Part shown: one piece after another, positions 41,170-51,474 of the stretch | Layout of the letters: the number at the start of each line of letters is the position of its first letter | How positions within the stretch are numbered: position 1 is the first letter of the stretch | Origin: Comamonadaceae bacterium | Lineage (GTDB): Bacteria > Pseudomonadota > Gammaproteobacteria > Burkholderiales > Burkholderiaceae_C | Assembly: GCA_027484105.1 (NCBI GenBank) | Contig: JAIXUG010000006.1 | Coordinates: forward strand, 124,001 to 188,000 | Reading direction: 5' to 3' | DNA: 64,000 nt | Made by a program: the position numbers and the translations under genes | Notes under the pieces: model-generated | The model's input: the letters and a program-made list of their open reading frames with translations, nothing else | Told to the model about the DNA's origin: nothing | Databases searched by the model: none

Positions 41170-41791
41170 ACGCCATGGGAGCCTCGGTGAAGGGGTGTGG
41201 AAAAGCCAATTCCTGAGCATGCAGCATCAGGCGTGGACTCAAGGCCCGGATCTCGGCTGGGGCGTACAGCGAGTCCCCCAGCATCGGATGACCAATGCTT
41301 TGCAGGTGCACACGCAACTGGTGCGTGCGGCCAGTGACGGGCTCCAGTTCAAGCAAGGTGGCGGCTTCGGTGCTTTGCAGTGCGCGCCAGCGGCTGCGGC
41401 TGGGTTTGCCGTCAGGGTGGATGATGTGGATCGGGCGACGCTCCCAGTCCAGCAATATCGGTCCGTCAATGCAGCGCCAACCTTGCGCATCGGCCTGCAC
41501 CTGGGCCTGGGTTTGCAGGGGCTGGCCCGAGACCACGGCCAGGTAACGCTTGTGGACTTGGCGGGTTTCAAATAACCGACTGAGGCGGCGCTGCGCTTCG
41601 ATGCCGCGCGCCATGAGCAAGAGGCCCGAGGTGTCCTGGTCCAGACGGTGCACCACCAATGCTTCGGGGTATCGGGCCTGCACGCGCGCTGACAGGCAGT
41701 CTTGCTTGTCGGGGCCGCGTCCGGGTACGGAGAGCAAACCGCTGGGTTTTTCAAGCACCAGCAGGTGCTCGTCTTCGAAGAGGGGGGTCAT
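41084..41791 (-). CDS. rluA: RluA-family pseudouridine synthase
   Basis: Pseudouridine synthase of the RluA family, 235 residues, resembling E. coli RluA: LVLEKPSGLLSVPGRGPD near 11-28, catalytic Asp in VVHRLDQDTSGLLLMARG near 46, and GRTHQLRVHLQSIGHPMLGD near 153. RluA isomerises U746 of 23S rRNA and U32 of some tRNAs. There is no S4 domain. The last 30-40 residues, rich in Pro/Ser/Ala, are antisense to the end of the DMT gene and go beyond the usual fold. RluA proper or a TruC-like tRNA enzyme remain the choices. Confidence 0.85.
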   Translation of the reverse strand: MTPLFEDEHLLVLEKPSGLLSVPGRGPDKQDCLSARVQARYPEALVVHRLDQDTSGLLLMARGIEAQRRLSRLFETRQVHKRYLAVVSGQPLQTQAQVQADAQGWRCIDGPILLDWERRPIHIIHPDGKPSRSRWRALQSTEAATLLELEPVTGRTHQLRVHLQSIGHPMLGDSLYAPAEIRALSPRLMLHAQELAFPHPFTEAPMAFSSPMAWTASPPGYAPPQSRTAPPSPCP

Positions 41792-41851
41792 GCCGAAAAT
41801 TCAAAAAACCAAAAGCACTGGCCGCGGATGCCATCGCCATGCAGGGGGCGC

Positions 41852-41992
41852 TCAGGCGGGTTTGACTTTGCCGCGAGGCGCGACAAAAGTGCTTGGGGCT
41901 ATGGGGCGGTCAGAGGTGAACGTCTTGGGCGGCGAGGTGTCTTTTTTCGGCTTCTTGGCCATTTTGTTGCTGCGTTGTTCGCCTTTGGCCAT
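41852..41992 (-). CDS. Small basic conserved protein (46 residues)
   Basis: Lysine-rich 46-residue protein beginning MAKGEQRSNKMAKKPKKDTS and ending in a Pro/Ser-rich tail. AAGGA sits a proper distance before ATG 41992, and the composition is unlike the random frames around it. It has no signal or membrane segment and is probably unstructured. From memory similar short MAKG-type proteins exist in related bacteria, but I cannot confirm this here. Nucleic-acid binding is only suggested by the charge. It lies 60 bp upstream of the rluA gene on the same strand. Confidence 0.7.
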   Translation of the reverse strand: MAKGEQRSNKMAKKPKKDTSPPKTFTSDRPIAPSTFVAPRGKVKPA

Positions 41993-42141
41993 GGTGTTTC
42001 CTTGGGTTGCTTCCCGGCTTGGGAGTGCCGTGATGTTAAAGCACAAAGCCGCAAGGGCTGCGGCTTTGTCAGAGGGGCGCTCAGATGGCTGAAGGCCGCC
42101 CTCTAGCTGCAGCCTTGAACCCCATCGCTTGGGCAGCCTTG

Positions 42142-42780
42142 TTATTTGACTTCGGTCACAAACTGCGCGGTGGGACGGCGCACTTTTTTCAGCTTGACCA
42201 ACCAATCGCCCTCACTGGCGCGGTAGCCCAGGGGCACGATGACCACGCTGCGCAGGCCGCGCGCGCGCAGGCCCAAAATCTCGTCCACCGCTTTGGGGTC
42301 AAAGCCTTCCATGGGCGTGGCGTCCACTTCTTCAAAAGCGGCAGCGATCAAGGCCGCGCCCAAGCCGATGTAAGCCTGACGCGCCGCGTGTTCGTAGTTC
42401 ACCTCGGGCGTGCGGGCAGGGTAGTTCTTGAGCAACATCTGGCGGTAGTTTTCCCAGCCTTCGTTGGTGCCGCCGCGCTGCGCATTGGTCATGTCAAACA
42501 TCATGTTGATGCGCTCGGCGGTGTAGTTGTCCCATGCGGCAAACACCAGCAGGTGCGAGCCGTCGGTGATCTGGCCCTGGCCCCAGGCCTTGGGTTTGAT
42601 CTGCTCGCGCACGGCGGTATTGGTCACCACGATGATTTCAAACGGTTGCAGGCCGCTCGATGTGGGGGCCAAGCGGGCGGCTTCGACGATGCGGTCCACC
42701 TTGTCTTGCGGCACGGCTTTCGTCGGGTCCATTTTTTTGCAGGCGTAGCGCCATTCGAGTTTGTTCAGCAATTCAGACAT
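42142..42780 (-). CDS. NAD(P)H nitroreductase-family flavoprotein (NfsB-like)
   Basis: FMN-dependent nitroreductase, 212 residues. Family segments: WRYACKKMDPTKAVPQDKV near 10-28, the FMN-binding APTSSGLQPFEIIVV near 38-52, then YIGLGAALIAAAFEEVDATP near 140-160 and RSVVIVPLGYR near 182. Such enzymes reduce nitroaromatics or quinones with NAD(P)H; some also act in dihydropteridine reduction. GGGAG precedes the ATG at 42780, which excludes longer readings. Confidence 0.9.
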   Translation of the reverse strand: MSELLNKLEWRYACKKMDPTKAVPQDKVDRIVEAARLAPTSSGLQPFEIIVVTNTAVREQIKPKAWGQGQITDGSHLLVFAAWDNYTAERINMMFDMTNAQRGGTNEGWENYRQMLLKNYPARTPEVNYEHAARQAYIGLGAALIAAAFEEVDATPMEGFDPKAVDEILGLRARGLRSVVIVPLGYRASEGDWLVKLKKVRRPTAQFVTEVK

Positions 42781-42869
42781 GGGAACTCCCTGGAGTGTTG
42801 AGTGATGCGCGATTGTGCAGGAAGAAGCCGGACGACTGCGTCGCCTTGGTGCAAGCCAAGGCCACCGCC

Positions 42870-43400
42870 TCAGACTTCCTGCCAAGTGCCTGTGGGCAAA
42901 TCGTTCAAATGGTAAGGCCCCACGGCGGTGCGGATGAGGCGCAGCGTGGGCAGGCCCACGGCAGCGGTCATGCGGCGCACTTGGCGGTTGCGGCCTTCTC
43001 GAATCACCAACTCCAGCCAAGAAGTGGGAATGCTCTTGCGCTCGCGTATCGGCGGGTTGCGCGGCCACAGCTCAGCGGGCGGCTGCACTGCGCGGGCGCG
43101 GGCGGGCAGGGTGGGGCCGTCGTTCAGCGTCACGCCCCGGCACAAAGCGCTCAGGGCTTTGTCGTCCACCACGCCCTCGACCTGCACCAGATAGGTCTTT
43201 TCCATCTTGAAGCGCGGGTCGGCAATGCGCGCCTGCAGTTGGCCGTCGTCGGTCAGCAGCAGCAAACCTTCGCTGTCGGCGTCCAACCGACCCGCCACGT
43301 AAACCCCCGGCAGGTCGATGTGGTCTTTCAGGCCCTGCCAGCGCCCCTCGGGGGTGAATTGGCTGAGCACGCCATACGGTTTGTTGAAGCGGATCAGCAT
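42870..43400 (-). CDS. rluE: 23S rRNA pseudouridine synthase, RluE type
   Basis: Pseudouridine synthase of the RsuA/RluE group, 176 residues, lacking the S4 domain as RluE does. It begins [19 protein letters not shown], with catalytic Asp in [19 protein letters not shown] near 37 and [20 protein letters not shown] near 133. RluE forms pseudouridine 2457 of 23S rRNA. The start at 43400 begins exactly at the core; longer readings add an unrelated stretch that overlaps the divergent gene's promoter. It diverges from the second SRAP gene across 58 bp. Confidence 0.88.
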   Translation of the reverse strand: MLIRFNKPYGVLSQFTPEGRWQGLKDHIDLPGVYVAGRLDADSEGLLLLTDDGQLQARIADPRFKMEKTYLVQVEGVVDDKALSALCRGVTLNDGPTLPARARAVQPPAELWPRNPPIRERKSIPTSWLELVIREGRNRQVRRMTAAVGLPTLRLIRTAVGPYHLNDLPTGTWQEV

Positions 43401-43458
43401 GGGTAGGCAAGTCTTGTCATCAGGATCTGAGCGTATCAGGTCGGTTAGCATGGGCCGC

Positions 43459-44094
43459 ATGAGCACCCAATACGAATGCCTGAAAAGCCCCGACCTTTAC
43501 GCCGAGGCCTTTGGCATCGCCCCACCCGATGCCCTGTTGGGCAAAGAAGTCTGGCCGCGCCAGCCGGGTTTTTTCATCCGAAAGGCGCAGGTGTCGGAAC
43601 TGGCCCAAGGCCAGTTTGGCCTGGTGCCCACTTGGGTCAAGTCGGCGTCTGACGCCAAGCTGCGGTCCACCAAGTTGGCCGTGACCCGCTACGAGACCAT
43701 GAGCACGGCCACGGCCACTCGGGATGTCTGGTTGAAGGGCCAGCGTTGCATCATCCCGATGCAGGCCTTTTTGGAAGACGACTGGCGCAGCGGCAAAGCC
43801 GTGCCCACGCGCATTGCACGTGTGGACGGTCAACCCATGGGGGTGGCGGGACTGTGGGAGCGCTGGACGCAAGGCGACCAAGAAATCGTCAGCTTCACCC
43901 TGCTCACGGTGAACGCCAATAGCCACGCCCTGATGAACCGCTACGGTCAAAACGGCAACGAAAAACGCATGCCCGCCATCCTGAACGAAGGGGCGTACGG
44001 CGCCTGGCTCAGCGCCCCCCTCGACAAAGCCCGCGAGTTCATGCGCGCCTATCCGGCCCACTTGTTGTTGGCCAATCCGGTGCAAAAGAAATAA
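43459..44094 (+). CDS. SRAP-family paralogue with degenerate active site
   Basis: Protein of 211 residues in the SRAP (SOS response-associated peptidase) family, a paralogue of the product of 8456-9091. Fold marks are kept: QFGLVPTW near 50, [11 protein letters not shown] near 97 (equivalent Glu), [20 protein letters not shown] near 127. However, the N-terminus begins MSTQYECL, so residue 2 is Ser instead of the catalytic Cys; the Asn motif NARSET is replaced by VTRYET, and the later His by Gly in [14 protein letters not shown] Cys at position 7 is not N-terminal. It is therefore probably not a DNA crosslinker of the usual kind. ATG 43450 is an alternative start and also gives no Cys2. Confidence 0.82.
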   Translation: MSTQYECLKSPDLYAEAFGIAPPDALLGKEVWPRQPGFFIRKAQVSELAQGQFGLVPTWVKSASDAKLRSTKLAVTRYETMSTATATRDVWLKGQRCIIPMQAFLEDDWRSGKAVPTRIARVDGQPMGVAGLWERWTQGDQEIVSFTLLTVNANSHALMNRYGQNGNEKRMPAILNEGAYGAWLSAPLDKAREFMRAYPAHLLLANPVQKK

Positions 44095-44135
44095 GCGGCG
44101 TGGGGCAGCTCGGTGCCCCATGCTGACGTGCAGGC

Positions 44136-45584
<1,449 letters not shown>

Positions 45585-45632
45585 AAGGGTGAGATTTTAT
45601 CGGGCGGTCAGCGACCCACGGCAAACCGGTGT

Positions 45633-48482
45633 TCAACCTGTATTGCGCAGCCCCGCCGCGATCCCGTTGATGCTGATGTGAATGCCGCGCTGCACCCGTT
45701 CGTCGGCCAGGCCCGCCCGGTAGCGACGGATCAGCTCGACTTGCAGGTGGTGCAGCGGGTCGATGTAGGGGAAGCGGTGGCGGATCGAGCGGTCGAGGGC
45801 CGGGTTGCTGGTCAGGCGGTTTTTCTCGCCGGTGATTTGCGTGAGCGCATCGGCCGTGCGCTGCCATTCGGCTTCGATGGCCGCAAAAATCTTCTTGCGC
45901 AGTCGCGCGTCGCCCACCAGTTCGGCGTAGCGAGAGGCCAGGGCCAGATCGCTCTTGGCCAGCACCATGTCCATGTTGGACAGCAGGGTGCGGAAAAACG
46001 GCCATTGGCGGTACATCTTTTGCAGCAAGGCCAAGGCGGCTTTGCGCTCAGCGGTGTCCGGTTTGTCCAGAAAAGCTTGCACTGCGGAGCCAAAGCCCAG
46101 CCAGCCAGGCAGCGTCAGGCGGCACTGGCCCCAGCTGAAGCCCCAGGGAATGGCGCGCAGGTCTTCGATTTTTTCCAGCGCTTTGCGCGAGGCGGGGCGC
46201 GAGCCGATGTTCAGCTGCGTCAGTTCCTTGAGCGGGGTGGCGCCAAAAAAGTAGTCGGTGAAGCCGGGGGTCTCGTAGACCAGGGCGCGGTAGGCGCCCA
46301 TGCTGGCTTCAGACAACTCAGCGGCCGCATCCAGGAATGCCCGGGTGGCGGGTTTGGTGGGTTGCAGCAGTGTGGCCTCCAGCGTGGCGGCGACCAGGGT
46401 TTCGAGGTTGCGGCGGCCGATTTCTGGGTTGGCGTATTTCGAGCCAATGACTTCGCCTTGCTCGGTCAGGCGAATTTGCCCGCGCACGGTGCCCGGGGGT
46501 TGGGCCAGGATGGCCTGGTAGCTGGGGCCACCGCCCCGGCCCACAGTGCCGCCCCGGCCATGGAACATGCGCAAGGTGATGCCGTGGCTGCCTTTGAGGC
46601 TGTCAAACAGCTCGACCAAGGCGATTTCGGCGCGGTACAGCTCCCAGTTGCTGGTGAAGATGCCGCCGTCCTTGTTGCTGTCGGAGTAGCCCAGCATGAT
46701 GTCCTGCTCGCCCCCCGAGCGCTGGATCAGCGCAGTCACCCCGGGCAGTGCGTAAAAGTCACGCATGATGGGCGCGGCGTTGCGCAGGTCCTCAATCGTC
46801 TCGAACAGCGGCACCACGATCAGGTCGTTGTGTGCCTGCGCGTCCAGCGTGCCGCGCAGCAGGCCCGCTTCTTTTTGCAAAAGCAGCACTTCCAGCAAGT
46901 CGCTCACGGTTTCGGTGTGGCTGATGATGTAGTGGCGAATGGCTTGTTTGCCATAGCTGGCGAGCATGCGGCGGGCCATTTCGAAAATGGCCAGTTCAGA
47001 CAAGGTGTGCGCGCTGTAGTTGGCCCCGGGCACGCGCAAGGGTCGAGCGTCGTTCAAAAGGTTCAGCAGCAGGGCTTGTTTGGCGTGTTCATCGAGCTGG
47101 CCGTAGTGCTTTTCCACGCGCGCAGTGCTCAGCAGCTCGGCCACCACTTTTTCATGTGGGTCCGAGCTTTGGCGCAGGTCCACCGTGGCCAGGTGGAAGC
47201 CAAAGACCTCCACAGCCCGGATCAGCGGGTGCAGGCGCTGGGCGGCCAGCGCTTGGGCGTGGTGGCTGCACAAGGACGCCTCGATGACGCGCAAATCGGC
47301 CAAAAATTCTTCGGCGCTGGCGTAGGGGTTTTGCGGGGCCACAGCGTGGCGGGCAGCGTCACCGCCGGTCAGGGTTTTGAGGGTCGCGGCCAGGCGGGCG
47401 TAGATGCCCGTGAGCGCCAGGCGATAAGGCTCGTCCTGGCGGTGTTCGTTGGCGTCGGGCGAGCGCTCGGCCAAGGCCAGCATCTCGGGGCCGAAGTGCA
47501 CCAGCATGGTCGACAGTGACAATTCGCTGCCCAAAAAGTGCACCTCCGTCAGGTAGTGGCGCAGGGCCACATCGCACTGGCGCGTCAAGGCATGCTCCAG
47601 GGTTTGCGCAGTCACGTTGGGGTTGCCGTCGCGGTCGCCGCCAATCCACTGGCCCATGCGCAAAAAGCTGGCCACGGGTTGACCGGGCAAAGCCGCTTCC
47701 AGTTCGGCGTACAGCTTGGGGATTTCGCGCAAAAAAGTGGCTTCGTAATAGCTCAAAGCGTTTTCAATCTCGTCGGCCACAGTCAATTTGGTCAAGCGCA
47801 GCAAGCGGGTTTGCCACAACTGCATCACGCGGGCACGCATTTGCAGCTCGTTGGCAGCCAATTCTTTGGGGCTGAGCGCATCCTTGGCCGCGTTGACGGC
47901 TGCGGCGCGGGCCTTGATGCCGTCGCGCTCGGTCAACAGGTGCGCGATGTCCCGTTCAGCGTCCAGAATGCTTTTGCGTTGCACTTCGGTGGGGTGGGCC
48001 GTGAGCACGGGCGAGACGTAGCTGCTGGCCAGCATGTCCGAGATGCTGCGGGGGGTGATGCCTGCCCAGCGCAAGCGTTGCAGCGCAACGTCGATGCTGC
48101 CCTCTTGGGTGTGGCCCGCGCGCTCGTGGATGGCGCGGCGGCGGATGTGGTGGCGGTCCTCGGCCAGGTTGGCCAGGTGTGAAAAGTAGGTGAAGGCGCG
48201 GATGACGCTCACAGCACGGTCGCCCGGCAGGCTTTTGAGCAGTTTTTTCAGGGCCTTGTCGGCCTCGTGGTCCGCATCTCGCCTGAAAGCCACCGAGAGT
48301 TTGCGAATTCGCTCGACCAATTCATAGGCCTCGGGGCCTTCTTGCGCCCGGATCACATCGCCCAGAATGCGGCCCAGCAGGCGGATGTCCTCGACCAGGG
48401 GGCGCTCGCTGTCGCGTTTTTCGCTGCGGGGGATGGCCTTCGCCGGGGCGTGGGCGGCGGTGTGGGTGGTGGCTGGCTTCAT
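45633..48482 (-). CDS. ppc: Phosphoenolpyruvate carboxylase
   Basis: Anaplerotic enzyme converting phosphoenolpyruvate and bicarbonate to oxaloacetate, 949 residues, a normal bacterial length. The first active-site signature [13 protein letters not shown] is near 160; the second is in [20 protein letters not shown] near 590, and the glycine-rich loop [20 protein letters not shown] near 630. The C-terminus ends with the NTG tripeptide characteristic of the enzyme. A start at 48482 gives the expected N-terminus. It diverges from hemC across 165 bp holding a TGTCAA/TTGACA inverted repeat. Confidence 0.96.
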   Translation of the reverse strand: MKPATTHTAAHAPAKAIPRSEKRDSERPLVEDIRLLGRILGDVIRAQEGPEAYELVERIRKLSVAFRRDADHEADKALKKLLKSLPGDRAVSVIRAFTYFSHLANLAEDRHHIRRRAIHERAGHTQEGSIDVALQRLRWAGITPRSISDMLASSYVSPVLTAHPTEVQRKSILDAERDIAHLLTERDGIKARAAAVNAAKDALSPKELAANELQMRARVMQLWQTRLLRLTKLTVADEIENALSYYEATFLREIPKLYAELEAALPGQPVASFLRMGQWIGGDRDGNPNVTAQTLEHALTRQCDVALRHYLTEVHFLGSELSLSTMLVHFGPEMLALAERSPDANEHRQDEPYRLALTGIYARLAATLKTLTGGDAARHAVAPQNPYASAEEFLADLRVIEASLCSHHAQALAAQRLHPLIRAVEVFGFHLATVDLRQSSDPHEKVVAELLSTARVEKHYGQLDEHAKQALLLNLLNDARPLRVPGANYSAHTLSELAIFEMARRMLASYGKQAIRHYIISHTETVSDLLEVLLLQKEAGLLRGTLDAQAHNDLIVVPLFETIEDLRNAAPIMRDFYALPGVTALIQRSGGEQDIMLGYSDSNKDGGIFTSNWELYRAEIALVELFDSLKGSHGITLRMFHGRGGTVGRGGGPSYQAILAQPPGTVRGQIRLTEQGEVIGSKYANPEIGRRNLETLVAATLEATLLQPTKPATRAFLDAAAELSEASMGAYRALVYETPGFTDYFFGATPLKELTQLNIGSRPASRKALEKIEDLRAIPWGFSWGQCRLTLPGWLGFGSAVQAFLDKPDTAERKAALALLQKMYRQWPFFRTLLSNMDMVLAKSDLALASRYAELVGDARLRKKIFAAIEAEWQRTADALTQITGEKNRLTSNPALDRSIRHRFPYIDPLHHLQVELIRRYRAGLADERVQRGIHISINGIAAGLRNTG

Positions 48483-48548
48483 GGGTGTGGGTGTTCAAGC
48501 GCAACGGTCATGGAAGGGACAGGCGAAAAGTTTCAAGGCCCTTGTGGG

Positions 48549-48566
48549 TGTCAATTTCCCTTGACA
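48549..48566. promoter_or_regulatory. Inverted repeat TGTCAA-N6-TTGACA between ppc and hemC
   Basis: Perfect 6-bp arms, TGTCAA at 48549-48554 and TTGACA at 48561-48566. Each arm equals a -35 hexamer reading outwards, toward ppc on one side and hemC on the other. No convincing -10 was found at 16-18 bp on either side, so an operator is equally possible. Confidence 0.35.
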
Positions 48567-48647
48567 TCATGCTAGCATCGCCGAAGGAGACAAAATTACC
48601 CATTGATTTCATTTTGATGAGGTCAAAATTTTTTCAGGAAGCCTGCT

Positions 48648-49565
48648 GTGACCGAGTCGAAACACCCCCATATCGTCATCGCCACCCGTGAAAGCCGTTT
48701 GGCTTTGTGGCAGGCCGAACACGTCAAATCCTTGCTGGAGGCCATGGGCTGCAGCGTGCAGCTGTTGGGCATGACCACACAGGGGGACCAAATTTTGGAC
48801 CGCAGCTTGTCCAAAGTGGGCGGCAAGGGCCTGTTCGTGAAAGAACTCGAGGTCGCGCTGCATGAGGGGCGCGCCGACATTGCGGTGCATTCGCTCAAGG
48901 ATGTGCCCATGGACATGCCAGAGGGCTTTGAGCTGGCCTGCGTGATGGAACGCGAAGACCCGCGAGACGCCTGGGTCTCGTCCCAATACGCCCGCTTGGA
49001 AGACTTGCCGCAAGGCGCTGTGGTGGGTACATCGAGCCTGCGCCGCACCGTGCTGCTGCGTGCTTTGCGCCCCGATTTGAAGATCGAGCCGCTGCGCGGC
49101 AACCTGGACACCCGCTTGCGCAAGCTCGACGAAGGCCAGTACGCCGGCATCGTGTTGGCCGCAGCGGGGCTCAAGCGCCTGGAGATGAGCGAGCGCATCC
49201 GTCATATTTTTGAAACCGACCAGATGTTGCCCGCCGCAGGGCAGGGCGCTTTGGGCATCGAGATCCGCAGCGACCGCGCCGACCTGCGCGCCTTGCTGGC
49301 GCCGCTGGCCGATGCGCCTTCGTGGCGGCGCGTGGCGGCCGAGCGGGCCGTGAGCCGCGCCATGGGGGGCAGTTGTTCCATGCCGCTGGCTGCCCATGCG
49401 GTCATCGAAGGCGGTGTCTTGCAACTGCGTGCGGCTTGGGGTGACCCGGAAGGCGCAGCCACCCTGGTGCGTGCCGAAGCCCAGGCCAGCGCCGATGGCC
49501 TGCACGCTGCCGAGGCCCTGGGTCTGAGCGTGGCCCAAGCCTTGCGTGACGGCGGAGCGCATTGA
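48648..49565 (+). CDS. hemC: Hydroxymethylbilane synthase (porphobilinogen deaminase)
   Basis: Tetrapyrrole biosynthesis enzyme polymerising four porphobilinogens, 305 residues. Catalytic-region marks: [11 protein letters not shown] near 81 (Asp84), [13 protein letters not shown] near 149, and the dipyrromethane-cofactor attachment Cys243 in [11 protein letters not shown]. The start is GTG 48648, preceded by CAGGAA. It is the first gene of hemC-hemD-hemX-hemY, all tightly spaced. The hemD TTG start option overlaps its stop. Confidence 0.96.
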   Translation: MTESKHPHIVIATRESRLALWQAEHVKSLLEAMGCSVQLLGMTTQGDQILDRSLSKVGGKGLFVKELEVALHEGRADIAVHSLKDVPMDMPEGFELACVMEREDPRDAWVSSQYARLEDLPQGAVVGTSSLRRTVLLRALRPDLKIEPLRGNLDTRLRKLDEGQYAGIVLAAAGLKRLEMSERIRHIFETDQMLPAAGQGALGIEIRSDRADLRALLAPLADAPSWRRVAAERAVSRAMGGSCSMPLAAHAVIEGGVLQLRAAWGDPEGAATLVRAEAQASADGLHAAEALGLSVAQALRDGGAH

Positions 49566-49579
49566 GCGCTGGCGCAGAC

Positions 49580-50413
49580 ATGGCGCCGGCTGATTGGGCC
49601 CCTTCCAGTGTGATCGTCACCCGGCCTGAGCGCGAGGCCAAAGCCTGGGCCGATGCTTTGCATGCGCAGGGCGTGCGCTGCGAAACCTTGCCCTTGATTG
49701 ACATTGCCGCATTGCCAGAGCCTTCGGTCTTGGCCACTGTTTGGCACGCGGTGCCTCAGCACCTGGCGGTGATGTTTGTCAGCGCCAATGCGGTGCGATT
49801 TTTCATGGCCGCCCGCCCAGACCACTTGCCCTGGAATGCTTGTCGTGCCTGGTCAACGGGCCCCGGCACTCGGGCGGCTTTGTTGGCAGCGGGTTGGCCC
49901 GCTGATTTGATCGATTCACCAGATGAGACCGCCTCGCAGTTTGATTCTGAAGCGCTTTGGTCCTTGGTGGCACCAAGCGTAGAGGCAGAGGTCAAGCGTT
50001 GCCAGTCTTTGAACTTGAGCGCGGACGTCCAGCAACCTTCTGTGTTGATTGTGCGGGGCGCTGATGCGCACGGTCAATTGGCGGGCCGCGACTGGTTGGC
50101 CCTGCAGATGGAGGCGGCGGGTCTGCAGGTGCTGCAGACGGTGGCCTATGTGCGCCAACCCCCTCGCCTGACCCTGGCGCAGCAGCAGCGTGCGCGCCAA
50201 GCCATGAGCGACGGCAGCCGATGGTTGTTCAGCAGTTCCGAAGCGGCCCAATTTTTGTTGCAGGCTTGTCCCGACCTGATTCTGGATCACGCCAAAGCCC
50301 TGGCGACCCACCCTCGAATTGCCCTGAAGTTGAAACAGTCCGGTTGGCCTTGTGTTGAATTGGTGCCGCCTGGCCTGGAGGCCCAAGCGCAGTCGATAAA
50401 ATCGAGGCCATGA
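49580..50413 (+). CDS. hemD: Uroporphyrinogen-III synthase
   Basis: Enzyme closing hydroxymethylbilane to uroporphyrinogen III. It is 277 residues from ATG 49580, or 283 from TTG 49562, which overlaps the hemC stop by 4 bp and might be the coupled start. HemD is poorly conserved, but VIVTRPEREAKAWADAL near 11, FVSANAVRFFM, WSTGPGTRAALLAAGW, LIVRGADAHGQ and WLFSSSEAAQFL follow the family order. Two Rossmann-like domains are inferred. It ends with a 4-bp overlap with hemX. Confidence 0.9.
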   Translation: MAPADWAPSSVIVTRPEREAKAWADALHAQGVRCETLPLIDIAALPEPSVLATVWHAVPQHLAVMFVSANAVRFFMAARPDHLPWNACRAWSTGPGTRAALLAAGWPADLIDSPDETASQFDSEALWSLVAPSVEAEVKRCQSLNLSADVQQPSVLIVRGADAHGQLAGRDWLALQMEAAGLQVLQTVAYVRQPPRLTLAQQQRARQAMSDGSRWLFSSSEAAQFLLQACPDLILDHAKALATHPRIALKLKQSGWPCVELVPPGLEAQAQSIKSRP

Positions 50414-51468
50414 CATCCCCTACAGACCTTGTCCCGGATCCTCAGCCTCCAGCCAAGGCCAGCGCCCCCAGCACACTTGGGGCCAAGCGTTCACGGCTGA
50501 TGTTGGCCGTGGTGGCGGGTTTGGCACTGCTGGCCTTCTTGTCCTCTTTGTTCTTGTGGCAAAAGCTGGGCAGGATTCAGGAACAACTGGCTCGCCAGAG
50601 CGCTGATGCGGGCGTGCAAGCCCTCGAGGCCAGAACTTGGGCCAAACAAGCGCAGGAAACCGTGCAGGACAATGTGGCACGGGTGGCGCTTTTGGAGGCC
50701 CGTTTGGCCGAATTGGCGCAGCAGCGCACTCAGCTCGACGATTTGATGCAAAGCCTGTCGCGCTCGAGAGATGAGAACCTGGTGGTGGACATGGAGTCCG
50801 CTTTGCGCATCGCTCAGCAACAGGCTTTGATGACGGGCAGCACTGAGCCCTTGCTGGCGGCCCTGAAATCGGCGCACAAGCGTGTGCAGCGAACTGCCCA
50901 ACCCCGTTTGTTGCCAGTCTCGCGTGCCCTGGAGAAAGACCTGGAGCGACTGAACAATTTGCCGGTTTTCGATTTGCCTGGCCTGATGGTCAAGCTCGAC
51001 GAGGGGGTGGCCTTGGTCGATGGCCTGGTTTTCGCCAATGAGGCTTTGTCTTCGGCCAGCAAGACACGACAAAGCGCCGAAACCACGGGTTCGCCCAGCA
51101 GCTTGTCCTGGTGGATGGCGGGGTTGACGCGCATGGGGGACGAGTTCAAGGGTTTGCTCCGGGTCAGCCGCATCGATGCCCCAGAGGCTGCTTTGTTGTC
51201 CCCCGAGCAAGCGTTTTTTGTTCGTGAAAACCTCAAGCTCAAGCTGCTCAACGCCCGGTTGGGCTTGTTGGCCCGGCAAAAAGATGCGGTGCGCGCCGAT
51301 CTGAGTGCCTCGGCCATTTTGGTGCGCCGCTATGCCGAGCCGCAATCGCGGCGCACGACCCAATTGTTGCAGTTGCTGGAACAAACCAGCGAACAGGTGC
51401 GCACGGCTGAGGTGCCCCGCATTGACGCTTCTTTGGCGGCCTTGAGTGCCGCTGCTGCTGGCCGGTAA
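50410..51468 (+). CDS. hemX: HemX (uroporphyrinogen-III C-methyltransferase-like membrane protein)
   Basis: Inner-membrane protein of 352 residues. One transmembrane helix (about 31-50, MLAVVAGLALLAFLSSLFLW) precedes a long alpha-helical, coiled-coil periplasmic region (about 55-130: VALLEARLAELAQQRTQLDD). It matches HemX of the hemCDXY operon, often annotated as methyltransferase without enzymatic motifs. I see no SAM-binding motif, so a structural or regulatory job in heme synthesis is more likely. It overlaps hemD by 4 bp and hemY follows after 6 bp. Confidence 0.9.
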   Translation: MTSPTDLVPDPQPPAKASAPSTLGAKRSRLMLAVVAGLALLAFLSSLFLWQKLGRIQEQLARQSADAGVQALEARTWAKQAQETVQDNVARVALLEARLAELAQQRTQLDDLMQSLSRSRDENLVVDMESALRIAQQQALMTGSTEPLLAALKSAHKRVQRTAQPRLLPVSRALEKDLERLNNLPVFDLPGLMVKLDEGVALVDGLVFANEALSSASKTRQSAETTGSPSSLSWWMAGLTRMGDEFKGLLRVSRIDAPEAALLSPEQAFFVRENLKLKLLNARLGLLARQKDAVRADLSASAILVRRYAEPQSRRTTQLLQLLEQTSEQVRTAEVPRIDASLAALSAAAAGR

Positions 51469-51474
51469 AGCACC

